In this document: positions 1-10,379 of the stretch, piece after piece
Layout of the letters: every line of letters starts with the position of its first letter
Position numbering within the stretch: position 1 is the first letter of the stretch
Origin: Conidiobolus incongruus B7586
Taxonomy: Eukaryota; Entomophthoromycota; Entomophthoromycetes; Entomophthorales; Conidiobolaceae
Assembly (NCBI GenBank): GCA_000697335.1
Contig: JNEM01009185.1
Coordinates: 1 to 25,199, forward strand
Direction: 5' to 3'
Length of the DNA stretch: 25,199 nt
Notes under the pieces: generated by a model
The model's input: the letters and a program-made list of their open reading frames with translations, nothing else
The model's database searches: none
Told to the model about the DNA's origin: nothing
Translations under genes and position numbers: made by a program

Positions 1-978
1 ATATATTTATTATTTAAAACAATAACTATAAAATAGATAAAATTAAAATTATAAAAGATTTTTTATATATAAAATTAAAAAAACCTTTCATATATGATAT
101 ATCCTTTAGATTATAGTCTATATAATGATAATTATTTTAAATAATCAAAATATATGGTTATATATAAAAAATTTCTATAAGTAAATTAAATTAGTTTGAA
201 AAATATCAAATATCAGTTTTTAATAAAAGGAACTGTTTTTTACATATTATAAGCTTATTAATAGGATAAAAAAAGTTATAAATAATAAAATATTAATTTT
301 ATAATGCGTTTTAATTTTAATTTTAAAATTATATTAATATTTAATTTTTATATTTATATTATAAAATTTATTTTAAACATTATTAAAATTGAATCATAAT
401 ATATAATCACATTAGGAATTGCTATCAACATATATTATATTATTACCATAGACTGATATAAAAATATAATAAAATGTTAATTCTTAATATTTTGATTGAT
501 TATAAATAATATTGGATAATTGAATTATATTTATTAAAATATAAATTTGTAATTTAGTTCTTAATTAGAAAAAATTATCAAAATGAGTGGGTATAATAAA
601 GTTAAATCTAATATTTAATTGTAAAAATGTATTTTTGAGAATTATGGTTAATAATAAAATATTTAGCGTATTTTAAAATTTAATTAAATTTTTAACAATA
701 TTATTAATTACTCTTTACTATGTGCTTTGATTGATATTCAACTATAAGAATGAATGATTCGTAAACATACAAATATCATAAACACAATTTAATATTACAA
801 TAAAATAATGCTATCCTGAGTCAATATTCCTAATTTTAATAACAACGATATATAATAAAAACCTAAAATTAACTAACAATAATATTGATTATATAGTGTA
901 CTTAAATATGACAATGATTTTAACTTTAAATTGTAAATAAATTTGAAAATTTGCATATTCTGAGAAAACGTTGGGTAA
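1..978. other. AT-rich intergenic DNA
   Basis: Extremely A+T-rich sequence with short A/T tracts. I see no frame with a conserved protein, no tRNA-like cloverleaf and no mobile element. The only local rise in G+C is near 960-1040, where the POL3 promoter elements begin. Confidence 0.6.
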
Positions 979-986
979 TTTTCGCG
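979..986. promoter_or_regulatory. SBF/MBF/E2F-like site in POL3 promoter
   Basis: TTTTCGCG on + reads CGCGAAAA on -. This matches the CRCGAAA/E2F core that drives G1/S genes in fungi and other eukaryotes. It lies about 180 nt before the POL3 start codon and contains one of very few CGCG words in this AT-rich DNA. Use in vivo is inferred. Confidence 0.45.
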
Positions 987-1000
987 TTAATGAAATTAGA

Positions 1001-1005
1001 CCAAT
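1001..1005 (+). promoter_or_regulatory. CCAAT box (distal) of POL3
   Basis: CCAATCA, 162 nt before the ATG. It is the first of two CCAAT pentamers in the POL3 promoter, a likely NF-Y/HAP target. Confidence 0.4.
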
Positions 1006-1034
1006 CAGATCTATTTCTATATTTCTTTTATTAT

Positions 1035-1039
1035 CCAAT
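1035..1039 (+). promoter_or_regulatory. CCAAT box (proximal) of POL3
   Basis: ATCCAATCA context, about 43 nt before the TATA-like box at 1082 and 128 nt before the ATG. Confidence 0.45.
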
Positions 1040-1081
1040 CAAATGCAAGATTGTAGATATTAAAAGAAAATTAAAAATTAG

Positions 1082-1089
1082 TATAAAAA
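1082..1089 (+). promoter_or_regulatory. TATA-like box of POL3
   Basis: TATAAAAA lies 78 nt before the POL3 ATG and just downstream of the CCAAT pair. TATA-like words are common in this composition, so the spacing is the main support. Confidence 0.4.
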
Positions 1090-1166
1090 TCATTAACACC
1101 CAATAAATTGCTCGAATCATTTTATTTCAAATAAATTTTCTTCAACAACAAAATCTAAACATCAAC

Positions 1167-4100
1167 ATGAGTGACGTAGAAGATGATTTTATTGAAAACT
1201 TCCAGCAAGATACTTTTGAAGAAGATCTTCAACTTTACGAAGAAAATGGTATTTCAGTCTTCCTTTTAGATTGAATTTATTTTTAATATCCAATATAGAA
1301 TTTGACAAAATTGATGATTTAAGCCAAGAAAATAATCGTTCCGAATGGGCCAGACCTCCTGTACCTGAATTCAATCCTGAAGAAGACTCCATAAGTACTT
1401 TATATAATTCAATGTTTAACTTCTATTAATTTTCAATTAGTTTTTCAGCAATTTGATATACAAGAGTTTTTGGTTAATAAAAAGCCAGCCTTTAGAATGT
1501 TTGGTGTCACAGAGGTATTTAAAGCATATATCTTCAATCGAATATCAATTTAAACCTTTGTTTAGAATGGTAACAGCGTATGCTGTACGATTTTAAACTT
1601 TTCGCATTATTTTTATTTTCCTGCACCTACTGGCTTTGAGGAAAAACATTTGAAACAGTTTGAAGACTTTTTCAATGTAAATTAAATATTTATATTTATT
1701 GTTGAATCCTAACATGATAAAATAGAGCAAAATACCCGAACAAGAGGTCAAGTTAGAATTAGTCAAAAAATGTTCAATTTGGGAATTTCATAACTTGGAA
1801 TTAATTCCATATATTAAATTGACTGTTGCATTTCCTAAAGGAATATCTCAAGCCAAAAGAATTGTAGAGGAAGGTATTACAACAGTAGATTTTGAGCAAT
1901 ACGCTGCTTCTACCTATGAGAGTAAGCTTAACTATACCTTAAGATTTATGATTGATAAACAGGTATTATTTACTAAATTTTATTCTTAACCTTTAATCTT
2001 AAATATATTTCAGGTGGTTGGAGGTAATTGGATTGAAATTCCAAAGGGAGCATACGAAATTGCAAAAAACCCCATTTCTCGCTGCCAAATCGAAATAACC
2101 ACAGAGTAATCTATATTTTCTTTGTATAACCTTATATCTAATTTTATTTTTAGCTATACCAACATTATCAGTCATGCTCCAGAAGGGGAATGGTCTAAGG
2201 TTGCTCCAATTCGTGTTTTGAGTTTTGATATAGAATGTGCTGGTCGTCCAGGTATCTTCCCAGAGCATGAGCATGATCCAGTCATTCAAATTGCAAATAT
2301 TGTTCAGATTCATGGTCAAACTAAACCTTTGATCAAAAATATTTTTAACCTAAAATCATGTTCTCCCATTGCTGGTGCTGATGTGATCTGTTTTGATGAT
2401 GAATCAAAACTTTTAGAAGAGTGGAGCAAATTTATTTCCATCGTAAATTTATTACAAGGAATTTTGTTGAATTATTTATAACATTTATATTAGGCTGATC
2501 CAGATTTAATTATTGGATATAACATCAGCGATTTCGATCTTCCCTATCTGATGAACAGAGCTAGTCATTTAGGAATTGAAAGGTTTCCCTACTTGGGCAG
2601 AGTCAAAAGTATATATATTTCCAATAACATCTTTTCTATATACTTAACCTTCAATAGATCTCAAATGTAAGGTTGAAAAAAGTACCTTTTCATCTAAAGC
2701 ATATGGTACTAGGGAATCTAGCAATGTTGATATGTTCGGTCGTATTCAGCTCGATATTTTACAAGTTATGAGGCGTGATTACAAACTAAGATCTTATTCC
2801 TTGAATGCAGTATCCAATCGTTTCTTAGGTAAACGCAATCATTAATTAAAAAATTTATAACTAATAACCAATTTTAATAGGCGAAACAAAGGAAGACGTC
2901 CATCACTCAATTATTACAGATTTGTTTAAACAAGACGCTGATTCTCGAAGAAGATTGGCTGTGTATTGTTTAAAGGTAACTATTGATATGCTTTATTTTT
3001 GAACTAATTATATTAATTTTTAGGATGCATATTTGCCTTTGAGACTAATGGATAAACTAATGTGTTTTATCAATTACCTTGAAATGGCTCGTGTAACTGG
3101 TGTCCCTTTCAATTATTTGCTTTCTCGAGGTCAACAGATTAAAGTCATCTCCCAATTATATCGTAAATGTGTGCAGTTCAATTTACTAATACCTACAATT
3201 GAACGGCAAGGTAAATCTTTGAAATTATTAAATATAACTTTGCGATTGACTCTGTACTAGGAAGTGATGGTGTTGCTTATGAAGGAGCAACTGTAATCGA
3301 ACCCATGACTGGATTCCATGAGCAGCCTATTGCAACTCTTGATTTCGCTTCACTTTACCCTTCAATCATGATGGCATATAATCTATGCTATTCTACTCTA
3401 CTTAATGAAAGATTAATCAAGAAATATAATTTACAAGCGGGTGTTCATTATACAGTCACACCTACAAATGATAAATTTGTAAAGAGCACAGTTCAAAGGG
3501 GTATTTTACCTATGATTTTAGAGGAATTGTTAGCTGCTAGAAAAAGAGCCAAGGCTGATTTGAAGAAGGAAAAAGATCCTTTCAAACGTGCAGTTTTGGA
3601 TGGTAGACAACTTGCTCTGAAAATTAGTGCCAATTCAGTTTATGGATTTACTGGTGCAACTATTGGAAGTTTACCATGCCTTCAAATTTCATCAAGTGTT
3701 ACCGGTTTTGGTAGACAGATGATTGACGAAACCAAACGACTTGTTGAAAAGCATTATGAAGGATCAGTTGTAATTTATGGAGATACTGACTCAGTAATGG
3801 TTAACTTTAAAGACGATAATTTGCGAGATGTTATGAAAAAAGGAGAAGAGGCAGCCAACTTGATTAGTCAAGCTTTCCCCAATCCCATTAAGCTCGAGTT
3901 TGAAAAGGTTTATTGGCCCTACCTATTAATTGCGAAAAAGCGTTATGCTGGATTATATTGGACTAATCCTGATAAATATGACAAAATGGATACTAAAGGG
4001 ATTGAGACTGTTCGTAGAGATAATTGCAAATTAGTATCAACAGTAATGGATACATGCCTCCGAAAGCTTTTAATCGATCGAGATGTAAATGGTGCTATTA

Positions 4101-5126
4101 ATTTCACCAAAGAGACTATTGGTTCCCTTTTGAATAACAAGATTGATTTGGCTCAATTAGTGATTAGTAAATCACTTTCAAAATCTTGTAATATATTACT
4201 TTTTCTAACATTGGAATTAAATTTAACTTATTTTGAATTTAGCTTACACAAATAAGCAACCACATTCAGAACTAGCCGAAAAAATGAGGAAAAGAGATCC
4301 AGGTAATTTGGCATATCTATATTCTATTGATGTTTTTTAACTTGTGAATAGGATCTGCTCCTGCGTTAGGTGATCGTGTGCCATATGTGATTATCGAATC
4401 AACTTGTAAGTATTAGTTTGTACGTGAATTACACTCGATCTAAAACAATTTTTAGCTAAACAAGTATTTGCAAGAGCGGAAGATCCATTATATGTTTTAG
4501 AGAATAACATTCCTATTGATACCGAGTTTTACCTTGATAATCAACTTAAAGGACCTTTAGAAAGGATTTTTAAGCCTATTCTTCAAGATAAAACTAATCA
4601 ACTATGTAAGTATTTTGACTTTATTTTTGATTAAATTTATCACTGAGCTTTTGTAGTCACTGGTGATCATACAAGATCTAAAAAGCAAAGTCTTTCCAAA
4701 GGAGTTGCCTCACTCTTCAAAGCTACGATTGTCGAAAAATGTTTAAAATGTAAAACTCCTATTAAAGGAGATTCCAGTAAAGGTAAATTTTTATTTATTT
4801 TATATCGAATATAGTTTAACTTGTTTAGCTCCTGCCGTATGCTCCAAATGTAAACCATATCAGGCTCAAGTATATATGCAAAAGGTAATTTTTGAATTAT
4901 TTTATTAGATTGATTTCAACTAACTATCATCCAGGTAAAAGAATACAACGAAGCAGCAATAAGATTCAGTCGATTGTGGTCTGAATGCCAAAGGTGTCAA
5001 GGCAGCTTACATCAAGAAGTCATCTGCTCAAACCAAGATTGTGATATCTTTTATATGAGAACTAAAGCACGTAAAGAAGCTAAGGATACTTGTCAAGTTC
5101 TTCAACGTTTTAATTATGAATGGTAA
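1167..5126 (+). CDS. POL3: DNA polymerase delta catalytic subunit
   Basis: B-family replicative polymerase, the lagging-strand enzyme with 3'-5' proofreading, acting in the nucleus. The spliced model has 18 exons: 1167-1248, 1299-1394, 1441-1514, 1566-1676, 1726-1962, 2014-2105, 2154-2442, 2494-2608, 2658-2828, 2881-2975, 3024-3210, 3261-4187, 4243-4302, 4352-4405, 4456-4605, 4657-4782, 4829-4884 and 4935-5126. This gives 1037 residues (yeast Pol3 1097, human POLD1 1107). All 17 introns are 46-55 nt with GTA donors. Visible motifs: exo I FDIEC (~255), exo II YNISDFD (~336), exo III YCLKD (~451), motif A DFASLYPS (544), motif [11 protein letters not shown] (~637), motif C YGDTDS (689), CysA zinc finger (from ~942) and CysB C-x2-C/C-x4-C (from ~992), the 4Fe-4S ligand set. 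All catalytic acids are intact. The start was chosen for its acidic N-terminus, which precedes the conserved FQQFD block. Confidence 0.97.
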
Positions 5127-5177
5127 AGATCATACAATTTTTGACATGTTCTTTGCTTATAAATGTATATTTTATTG

Positions 5178-5183
5178 AATAAA
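5178..5183 (+). terminator. Poly(A) signal of POL3
   Basis: AATAAA lies 52 nt after the POL3 stop codon. Position and hexamer fit a eukaryotic cleavage/polyadenylation signal. Confidence 0.4.
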
Positions 5184-5933
5184 TACATAAAATATCATAT
5201 TTATATATGTCATAAACAGAATTTTGATTACTTTTAAAATGACTATAATTCTTTAGTGTATTTTCATTTTCATTATAATTTTTATATATTCGATATTTTT
5301 ATTTGTTTAATATTACTATATTAAAAAAGAGTTTTAATCATAAAATACTAATAATTTATTTGACTTTGTTTTTAATTCTTAAGGATGTCATTATGTAAAA
5401 TTTGTTAACATATAAATACCAATATAAGCTCAGCTATTAAAGCTATTAATAAATGCTTATTGATCAAATGGTAATCATTTTAAGTCAAAGTCCTATCAAT
5501 TACATTGACATTGTGAAATCGTTCAAAAATTCGAAATTCAATTAAATTTTTGTTAAAGCGATGTTCTCAACTTTTTATAATTTATATATATCAATCATAA
5601 TATATAATTTTGCATTTTAATATTTATTGTATCTGTGATGAAGGATTTGTCTTTAAATATAGAGCTTCACAATATTATATATGATTTCTATATTAGTGTA
5701 ATTATAGTGTTTTATCAGAATATAAAATTTCAAATTTTAATATTACAACTTGTTATGTGTGGAATATGATAATGATACTTATATATCAATATTGAATATG
5801 AATCTATGTTAATGTTAATGTGAAAATATTAGATAAGTAGCTACTTCATTTGAGTCATCCTTGAATCAAATAGAATTTAAGAAAAAGAACTTGTGATTAG
5901 AAGAAATTATTTGGAACCTTGGAAATATGAAAA
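5184..5933. other. Convergent 3' spacer between POL3 and ECHS1
   Basis: About 0.75 kb of AT-rich DNA between the 3' ends of two genes transcribed toward each other. I found no conserved reading frame or RNA gene in it. Confidence 0.55.
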
Positions 5934-5939
5934 TTTATT
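5934..5939 (-). terminator. Possible poly(A) signal of ECHS1
   Basis: TTTATT on + reads AATAAA on -, 15 nt after the ECHS1 stop. This is close to the stop and the hexamer is common in this composition, so support is weak. Confidence 0.25.
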
Positions 5940-5953
5940 TAATTAATAGCAAT

Positions 5954-7035
5954 TTAAAGACGGTTGAACTTAGCTTCACGTTTTTCAGCAAAAGCAGACA
6001 TTCCTTCACGTTGATCAGCCTATATAATATCATGTTAATAAATATCGATTATGCATTAATATAAATAACTTACAGTTCCAAAAGTACTCTGGAATAAACG
6101 ACGTTCAAACAATAAGCCACTAGATAAGTTTTGTTCAAAGGATTGGTTAATGGCTTCCTTGGCCATTTGAACCATAGGGCGGGAGAGCTTGGAAATTCTT
6201 TCACCAAGAGCGATAGCTTCATCGACAACCTTGTCCGCAGGGAAAACCTTAGAAACTAAACCGGAAGCTTCAGCTTGTTGAGCGGTAAGGTTCCAGTTAC
6301 CTTCCAAGATCATTTCCATAGCCTTAGATTTTCCAACAGCTCTGACAAGGCGTTGAGTACCACCGGCACCAGGAATGGTTCCAAGCTTGATTTCAGGTTG
6401 GCCGAATTTGGCCTTTTCACCAGCGTAAATGATATCACACATCATAGCTAATTCACAGCCACCACCCAACTAAAAGTAGAGTTTAAAACCATTAACTAGA
6501 GACAAAATAGATATTGGTATCTTACAGCATAGCCGTTAACGGCGGCAATGACAGGCTTGCGAATTTTAAGAATATCACACCAGGAGCCCAAAAAGTTATT
6601 TTGATAGTTATCAATGAAGTTAGTATCCTTCATTTCTTTAATATCGGCGCCAGCTATATTTATAAGAATTAGTAATTATTAAATTTTAAAGTGTATAAAG
6701 CTTACCAGCAAAAGCTTTTTCACTACCAGTAATGACAATAGCACCAATCTGTTTATCATTGTCGAAATTGTTTAAAGCATGGTTCAATTCATCGATTAAG
6801 GGAGAGCAAAGAGCATTAAGAGCCTTAGGGCGGTTGAGGGTAACAAGACCGGTTGAACCACGGGTCTCAACAATGATGTTTTGATAGTTGGAAGTGGTAG
6901 AGTCTAATAAATTGTAAAGCTATAAGTATTGTAGAGAGGATAAGATATATTTTAGTATTTACTCATTCTGAATTGTTGGAAAGGCTTAACCAAGGAAGTG
7001 TACTTGGGAGCTGATTTTAAGATTGAACGAATCAT
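5954..7035 (-). CDS. ECHS1: Mitochondrial enoyl-CoA hydratase (crotonase, short chain)
   Basis: Hydrates 2-trans-enoyl-CoA to L-3-hydroxyacyl-CoA in mitochondrial beta-oxidation. There are five exons in coding order: 7035-6963, 6903-6706, 6653-6526, 6469-6074 and 6019-5954, giving 286 residues against about 290 for human ECHS1. The first ~25 residues ([14 protein letters not shown]...) are basic and serine-rich with no acidic residue, like a mitochondrial presequence. The crotonase signature is intact: AAGADIKEM oxyanion loop, GGGCELAM with catalytic Glu139, and [14 protein letters not shown] with catalytic Glu159. The 20-residue spacing of the two glutamates equals that of the rat enzyme (Glu144/Glu164). 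The C-terminus [12 protein letters not shown] matches the family. Introns are 52-59 nt with GTAA donors. The coding sequence is richer in G+C than the flanks and rich in preferred codons, suggesting strong expression. Confidence 0.96.
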
Positions 7036-7117
7036 TTTCAAGTCAATTTCTCTGAAACAAGAAAAGTATCATTTTACGAAGGTTATCCATTCGAATTTAT
7101 ATCGAATAAGTGCAAAT

Positions 7118-7122
7118 ATTGG
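7118..7122 (-). promoter_or_regulatory. CCAAT box upstream of ECHS1
   Basis: ATTGG on + is CCAAT on the coding strand, 83 nt before the ECHS1 ATG. Confidence 0.35.
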
Positions 7123-7152
7123 ATCATCCTGTATGACTGGTTATGGCAGCTC

Positions 7153-7160
7153 TGACGTCA
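7153..7160. promoter_or_regulatory. Perfect CRE palindrome TGACGTCA upstream of ECHS1
   Basis: An exact 8-bp ATF/CREB bZIP site 118 nt before the ECHS1 start, in a small island of higher G+C. It is unlikely by chance in such AT-rich DNA. Control of a beta-oxidation gene by an Atf1/CREB-type factor is inferred. Confidence 0.45.
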
Positions 7161-7238
7161 AATTTCCACTAAAATTCACAGTCAATTGAGGCAGTTATCA
7201 CCTGAATTTCTGGTTGATGGATAATTGAATTCTTTCGA

Positions 7239-7246
7239 CCAATTGG
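7239..7246. promoter_or_regulatory. Palindromic CCAATTGG upstream of ECHS1
   Basis: Two overlapping CCAAT pentamers, one on each strand, about 204 nt before the ECHS1 ATG. Possibly an additional NF-Y/HAP contact. Confidence 0.25.
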
Positions 7247-8053
7247 TTAATTTGTTCTGAATTGATAATTCAAATCTACCTCTCTTGTCTATTAAACTGA
7301 ATGTTATAAATTTAATTAAAAAATTAATATAGACAAAAGAGTAATTATTACGATATAGATCATAATCAACAAAATAGTTTAAATTAGCTTCGAAATAGTT
7401 ATCAATTTTTTCAATATAAAATATATTGTAGATATTTTAGACACTTGAAATAAAACAAATGATCAATATTTATTCAATTCCACACTATTAAATGATTTTG
7501 TTTATATCAGGAAAGTAAGGCTTATAGTATAATCAACAGACTTTTGAACTGATTAAATATTCTTCAATTGATAGTGCTTTTAATTTGTTTGAAATAGTGA
7601 ATGTATACTTAAAAGTAGTTGATTCTTACAAAAATAACTAATAAAGAATAAATTTGCAATCATTAACTATTGAAACCATAAGTATAATTTTAAAGGATTG
7701 GGAACACTTAATTATGGTTAACAATCTAATGGATAACAATATTGTTTGACTAGATCTATATTTAAACCAATAAAGCTTTAAATACTATAAGTTTGACTAT
7801 TAAAATGAATCTTATGTTTCAATGTAATTCTAATATAGTTCATTGAAATAATATATATTTCCAACAATATAACACTTAAATTTTTTAAAAATTAAATAAA
7901 ACTAATCTTAGTTTAAATTATATATTTTACTCAGATTTAAAAATTTTTAATTTTAATCATGGATGATTTTCGAATGTTTCAAAAATTAATTTAATCAATT
8001 AATTATTAGATGTAAGAATATTTGATCATTTCCAATAATTGTTAATTAAATAT

Positions 8054-8092
<39 letters not shown>

Positions 8093-10030
8093 GTTTTGAA
8101 TTAATGCTTGATTTTAATTCACAGCAATTAATACTTGTGATAAACAACAATAGTAGCCTTCAAAATAGAATAAAGGTTGTAGTGCAGAGCAATCTTGATG
8201 TAAAGAAAAAATAACTTAAAGTTCAACTAGATGTAAATTAACTTTAACAGATAATTATATATTATTTACAATAATAAAGAGTGTCGAATAAAAGTAGTGA
8301 TTAATAGGAATAGTCTTAATTAATGAGTTAGATAATGTTTAAACAAAAAATCAAGTAAATAGCTAAATATAAGAAAGAAAAAGTGGAACCATGTTTATTA
8401 ACTATATCGAATAGTGGATACAAATGAATTTGCGTATATATGGTTTTTTGAATGTAAATAAATATAATAATTAATAAATGATTAAGTAAAATATATATAA
8501 TATAGCAAGAGCTTTGAGACCTGATCTCTTAAAAATACCAATAAGAGTAATTTTTCCAATTTGACTTATAATAAATATGCTTTAGTATTAGTATATTCAA
8601 GAGATATTCTTTATTGTCATTATTTAAATATATCTTATAAATATAAATGAAATCAATAAAAACCAATATAATATTATAAATTTATTATTTGAAATGTAAT
8701 CATATGGTTTGGATATCTTGGAAATTTGGATAATATTTCATCCCATAATAATTGATTTAAACTGTTAATATTTATATTTATAAATAGTAGTTATCAATTA
8801 CTAGTTTTTTGTCAGAAATGTCAATAAAGTTCTCTTTCTCTAGTTTTTAAATACTGGATATGTATTTGATGTAATTAATTTTTATATGAATTATATATTA
8901 TTTAAACTAAGAAGATTCTTAATCTTTAAATGGTAAGCAATATTTATTTTTTTCGTAATATAATTTATGATGACTATTTAGTAAAAGGTTTGATAAGTTA
9001 TTATAGCTTATTATTAATAAATTGAATATATTAAAATTTCATTCAATTTCAAATTTTATATTGACTAAAATTTGCAATTTATTTTAATATTATTCTATAT
9101 TTATATATTTAATAGCTATAAGCGATTACTTGATATGATTATCATTTTAGTTTTCAATCTGAATGAATTTATCATGACTTTTAACACTCAATAACTTTAC
9201 TAATCATTCCGTTTCTTTTTTAATTTTAGGTTAATAACGTCATAAAAGGTAAATTTGGCAATATGTTATTAATGGCTATTAACCTTGATTCGCTCATTTA
9301 CTAAGTATGAGTTGAATCGTAAAAGGCGAGCCTAAATCAATTATTATATCCAACTCAACCAGGTTTAATATTATTATAATACTCATTATCATTGTAATAA
9401 TTATTAAAACTATTAATTGGATTAGAAATTTTATTTAATTGTGTAATGATTAAATAATATTTTAAATCCATTAAATGATACATTTTCTTTATATTTCATG
9501 AATTTACTGTTTAATAGTTATATTTGCTTTTAGATATGCGATACATTTACAGCTGTAGTAATTATTATAAGATCATTTATCAATTATTATTATATCTAAT
9601 TAAATAATTTCAATTTGATTAGATATTGGTTAAATTTGAAACGAAGTTTGTACATATATTTTATTTACAATAAAATCATAGTATTTTAATATTTATATTG
9701 ATTTAAATTTTGTAGTAATAATCGTTGAGAAATAGACACAATTCTTAATCCTGTAATTCAATTATTATAATGCTTTATAATAAATACTATCAAACACTAA
9801 ATATTCTTTCCTAGATTATTGTTGGAATGGTTATAATATTTTTGGTAATATACATCCATGTTTAAATTACACTATTTAGGATAAATTCTCAATCACTGTT
9901 TCACAAAATTATAGGTACATTTTGATTGAATATCAAAGTCTTGAAAAAACTATTAGAATGTAATATATGTTTACTATTCAAATTGACTTAGAAAGGAATT
10001 ACTTGAATTTCAATACTTTGTAAATACATA
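7247..10030. other. Gene-poor AT-rich region
   Basis: About 2.8 kb without an intact gene. It contains a TA microsatellite near 8058, an imperfect hairpin at 9287-9318, and a few short G+C-richer islands (8100-8220, 9230-9345) whose frames are open for only 20-30 codons. No tRNA, transposase or reverse transcriptase trace was recognised. Confidence 0.5.
8058..8090. repeat. (TA)n microsatellite
   Basis: Uninterrupted TA dinucleotide run of about 16 units inside the gene-poor region. Confidence 0.9.
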
Positions 10031-10290
10031 TATTTAACGCTCACCAATGCTCACAATCTGGAATCATTTTCAACTATTGATGAGTTCTATACGATAATGT
10101 AAATATATAATTTGATGATTGAAGATTACTATGATATTTGTTAAATAAAAACAATTATTATTTAAAATATTATATACACTTATTTAAAGCAATATCCAAC
10201 TTTGATCAAAAGCATATTGTATATTGTTTGATATTTCAAATACTCTTCACAATTTTTATGACCAATTGGCATATGATTTGATTGATTTTT
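10031..10290 (+). pseudogene. Possible eIF4E-like relic
   Basis: An open stretch (10031-10099) reads NLESFSTIDEFYTI, resembling the eIF4E block 'NL..I..FDTVEDFWALYNHIQL'. If a donor at 10099 and an acceptor ending 10189 are assumed, the next codons read NIQL, a stop, then SKAYCILF, echoing the following part of eIF4E. The similarity is short, needs a 91-nt intron longer than any other here, and contains at least one stop. I treat it as a weak candidate only. A chance match is a real possibility. Confidence 0.2.
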
Positions 10291-10379
10291 AGAAACAAAG
10301 TTTAAATTATATTAGAAATTAAAATGATTAAGATGAATTTTTTGATTAAACTTAACAATTAAAAAACAATATAGAAAAA

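Noticed and set aside
6998-7189. 63-codon + frame opposite the ECHS1 first exon
   Set aside because: Antisense shadow of the ECHS1 presequence and promoter. No family resemblance.
7051-7200. Possible 5' UTR intron of ECHS1 (acceptor TTGTTTCAG on - ending at 7052)
   Set aside because: The acceptor is attractive, but no convincing donor 45-65 nt upstream was found, so I did not place it.
8100-8225. Minus-strand open stretches such as IALHYNLYSILKATIVVYHKY-like readings
   Set aside because: Two different frames are open over the same 60-100 nt, which suggests chance. No family recognised.
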